The position numbers and the translations under genes are program-made. From the NCBI RefSeq assembly GCF_002288925.2, contig NW_022098044.1, positions 13,944,159 to 14,008,158 of the forward strand: DNA of 64,000 bases. The letters are read 5' to 3'. The notes under the pieces were generated by a model. The model made no database searches, had not been told where the DNA came from, and saw nothing but the letters and a program-made list of their open reading frames with translations. Below are positions 62,103-64,000 of the stretch, one piece after another (the first letter of the stretch is position 1; each line of letters begins with the position of its first letter). The stretch comes from Delphinapterus leucas. Taxonomy: Eukaryota; Chordata; Mammalia; Artiodactyla; Monodontidae.

Positions 62103-62307
62103 TGAAAGGGAAAAACCTACAACCAAGATTACGCAGCAAGGATCTCATTCAGATTCAACAGAGAAATTAAAACCTTTCCAGACAAGCAAAAGCTAAGAAA
62201 ATTCAGCACCACCGAAACAGCTTTACACAAATCCTAAAGGAAATTCTCTAGGCAGGAAACACAAGAGAAGGAAAGCCTACAATAGCAAACCCCCCAAAAT
62301 TAAGAAA

Positions 62308-64000
62308 ATGGTAATTGGAACATACATATCCATAACTACCTTAAATGTAAATGGATTAAATGCTCCAACCAAAAGATATAGACTGGCTGAATGCATACAA
62401 AAACAAGACCCATATACATGCTGTCTATAAGAGACCTACTTCAGACCTAGGGAAACATACAGACTGAAAGTGAGGGGATGGAAAAAGATATTTCATGCAA
62501 ATGGAAATCAAAAGAAAGCTGGAGTAGCAATTCTCCTATCAGACAAAATCGACTTTAAAACAAAGACTATTACAAAGGACAAAGAAAGAAACTACATAAT
62601 GATCAAGGGTTCAATCCAAGAAGATACAACAATTGCAAATATTTATGCACCCAACATAGGAGCACCTCAATACATACGGCAAATGCTAACAGCCATAAAA
62701 GGGGAAATTGACAGTAACACAGTCATACTAGAGGACTTTAACACCCCACTTTCACCAATGGACAGATCATCCAAAATGAAAATAAATAAGGAAACACAAG
62801 CTTTAAATGATACATTAAACAAAATGGACTTAATTGATATTTATATGATATTCCATCCAAAAACAACAGAATACACTTTCTTCTCAAGTGCTCATGGAAC
62901 ATTCTGCAGGATAGATCTTATCTTGGGTAACAAGTCAAGCCTTGGTAAATTTAAGAAAACTGAAATCGTACCAAGTATCTTTTCCAACCACAAGGCTATG
63001 AGAATAGATTTCAATTACAGGAAAAAAATCTGTTAAAAAAAAAACCAAACACATGGAGGCTAAATACACTGCTAAATAACCAAGAGATCACTGAAGAAAT
63101 CAAAAAGGGAATCAAAAAATACCTAGAAACAAATGACAATGAAAACACGATGACCCAAAATCTAGGGGATGCAGCAAAAGCAGTTCTAAGAGGGAAGTTT
63201 ATAGCAATACAATCCTACCTCAAGAAAAAAGAAACATCTCAAATAAACAACCTAACCATACACCTAAAGCAACTAGAGAAAGATGAACAAAAAACACCAA
63301 AGTTAGCAGAAGGAAAGAAATCATAAAGATCAGATCAGAAATAAATGAAAAAGCAATGAAGGAAACTATAGCAAAGATCCATAAAACTAAAAGCTGGTTC
63401 TTTGAGAAGATAAACAAAATTCATAAACCATTAGCCAGACTCATCAAGAAAAAAAGGGAGAAGACTCAAATCAATAGAATTAGAAATGAAAAAGGAAAAG
63501 TAACAACTGACACTGCAGAAATACAAAGGATCATGAGAGATTACTACAAGCAACTATATGCCAATAAAATGGATAACATGGTAGAAATGGACAGATTCTT
63601 TGAAAAGCACAGCCTTCTGAGACTGAACCAGGAAGACAGAAAATATAAACAGACCAATCACAAGCACTGAAATTGAGACTGTGATTAAAAATCTTCCAAC
63701 AAACAAAAGCCCAGGACCAGATGGCTTCACAGGCGAATTCTATCAACCATATAGAGAGGAGCTAACACCTATCGTTCTCAAACTCTTCCAATATATAGCA
63801 GAGAGAGGAACACTCTCAAACTCATTTTACAAGGCCACCATCACCCTGATACCAAAACCAGACAAAGATGTCACAAAGAAAGAAAACTAAAGGCCAATAT
63901 CACTGATGAAGAGAGATGGAAAAATCCTCAACAAAATACTAGCAAACAGAATCCAACAGCACATTAAAAGGATCATACACCATGATCTAGTGGGGTTTAT
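62308..64000 (+). pseudogene. L1 ORF2, 5' part (copy 2): endonuclease and start of reverse transcriptase
   Basis: The start at 62308 opens the endonuclease domain with LNVNGLN. A stop follows directly before the ET pair of the catalytic-Glu motif (near 62427). The frame from 62470 carries NIYAPNIGAPQYI and DFNTPLSPMDRS. The residue before the catalytic Asp is Glu where copy 1 has Gly, and SNHKA replaces the SDH of the catalytic-His motif. Further breaks lie near 63033 and 63330-63670. The reverse transcriptase begins ([23 protein letters not shown]) and meets a stop at 63888. It runs off the window. Confidence 0.88.

Larger units (their letters stand above)
60045..64000 (+). mobile_element. 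Near-full-length young L1 (copy 2), cut by the window edge
   Basis: It begins at the L1 5' end ('gaggccttcaagatgacaga', matching copy 1 at about 17 kb). It keeps the T-rich 5' UTR part (60.4-60.85 kb), ORF1 and the first part of ORF2. About 850 bp of the CpG-rich 5' UTR present in copy 1 (about 17149-17994) is missing at a junction near 60190. Stops in both ORFs make it inactive. The 3' half lies beyond position 64000. Confidence 0.93.

Overview
The window is mammalian nuclear DNA, most likely from a toothed whale or dolphin. The clearest pointer is a set of tRNA-derived SINEs of the cetacean CHR type at 32.4, 40.1, 45.8 and 52.0 kb. They share a 'ggcttccctggtggcgcag' head with an intact Pol III A box. 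The young L1 elements also have the 3' end typical of whales and even-toed ungulates (terminal AATAAAGATGTTAAA). Nothing suggests a bacterium, plasmid or virus particle.

One host gene can be supported. Four consecutive coding exons lie on the minus strand at 14882-14945, 13101-13247, 9767-9898 and 6074-6167. Their boundaries have AG/GT splice sites and matching phases, and their joined product is open for about 145 codons. It resembles the N-terminal helical-repeat region of AGBL1 (cytosolic carboxypeptidase 4, a tubulin and protein deglutamylase). Transcription runs from right to left. The catalytic exons lie off the left edge, and I could not find the start-codon exon to the right of 14945. 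The first 15 kb is therefore AGBL1 exon and intron. The rest is upstream intron or flanking DNA.

Region by region: 0-15 kb holds the exons among old MIR, L2 and MLT1-type repeats. 15-25 kb is a repeat nest: a 5'-truncated L1 lies 36 nt from an AGBL1 splice acceptor, and an old twin-primed L1 is invaded first by a SINE and then by a nearly full-length young L1 that contains a 100-N assembly gap. 25-46 kb is old repeat and unassigned DNA with CHR SINEs, MER5A, LTRs and L1 tails. 46-55 kb holds a solo LTR, L1 tails and a decayed endogenous retrovirus with a 5' LTR, a tRNA-Leu-like primer site and broken gag. 55-60 kb has L1 pieces and a Tigger-like DNA transposon. 60-64 kb is a second nearly full-length L1, cut by the window edge.

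I found no undescribed biological system. The observations most worth following up are the L1 insertion next to the AGBL1 splice acceptor, two perfect snap-back inverted repeats inside L1 copies that look like template-switch mutations, the exact duplication flanking the N gap (probably an assembly artefact), and the layered L1/SINE nest.
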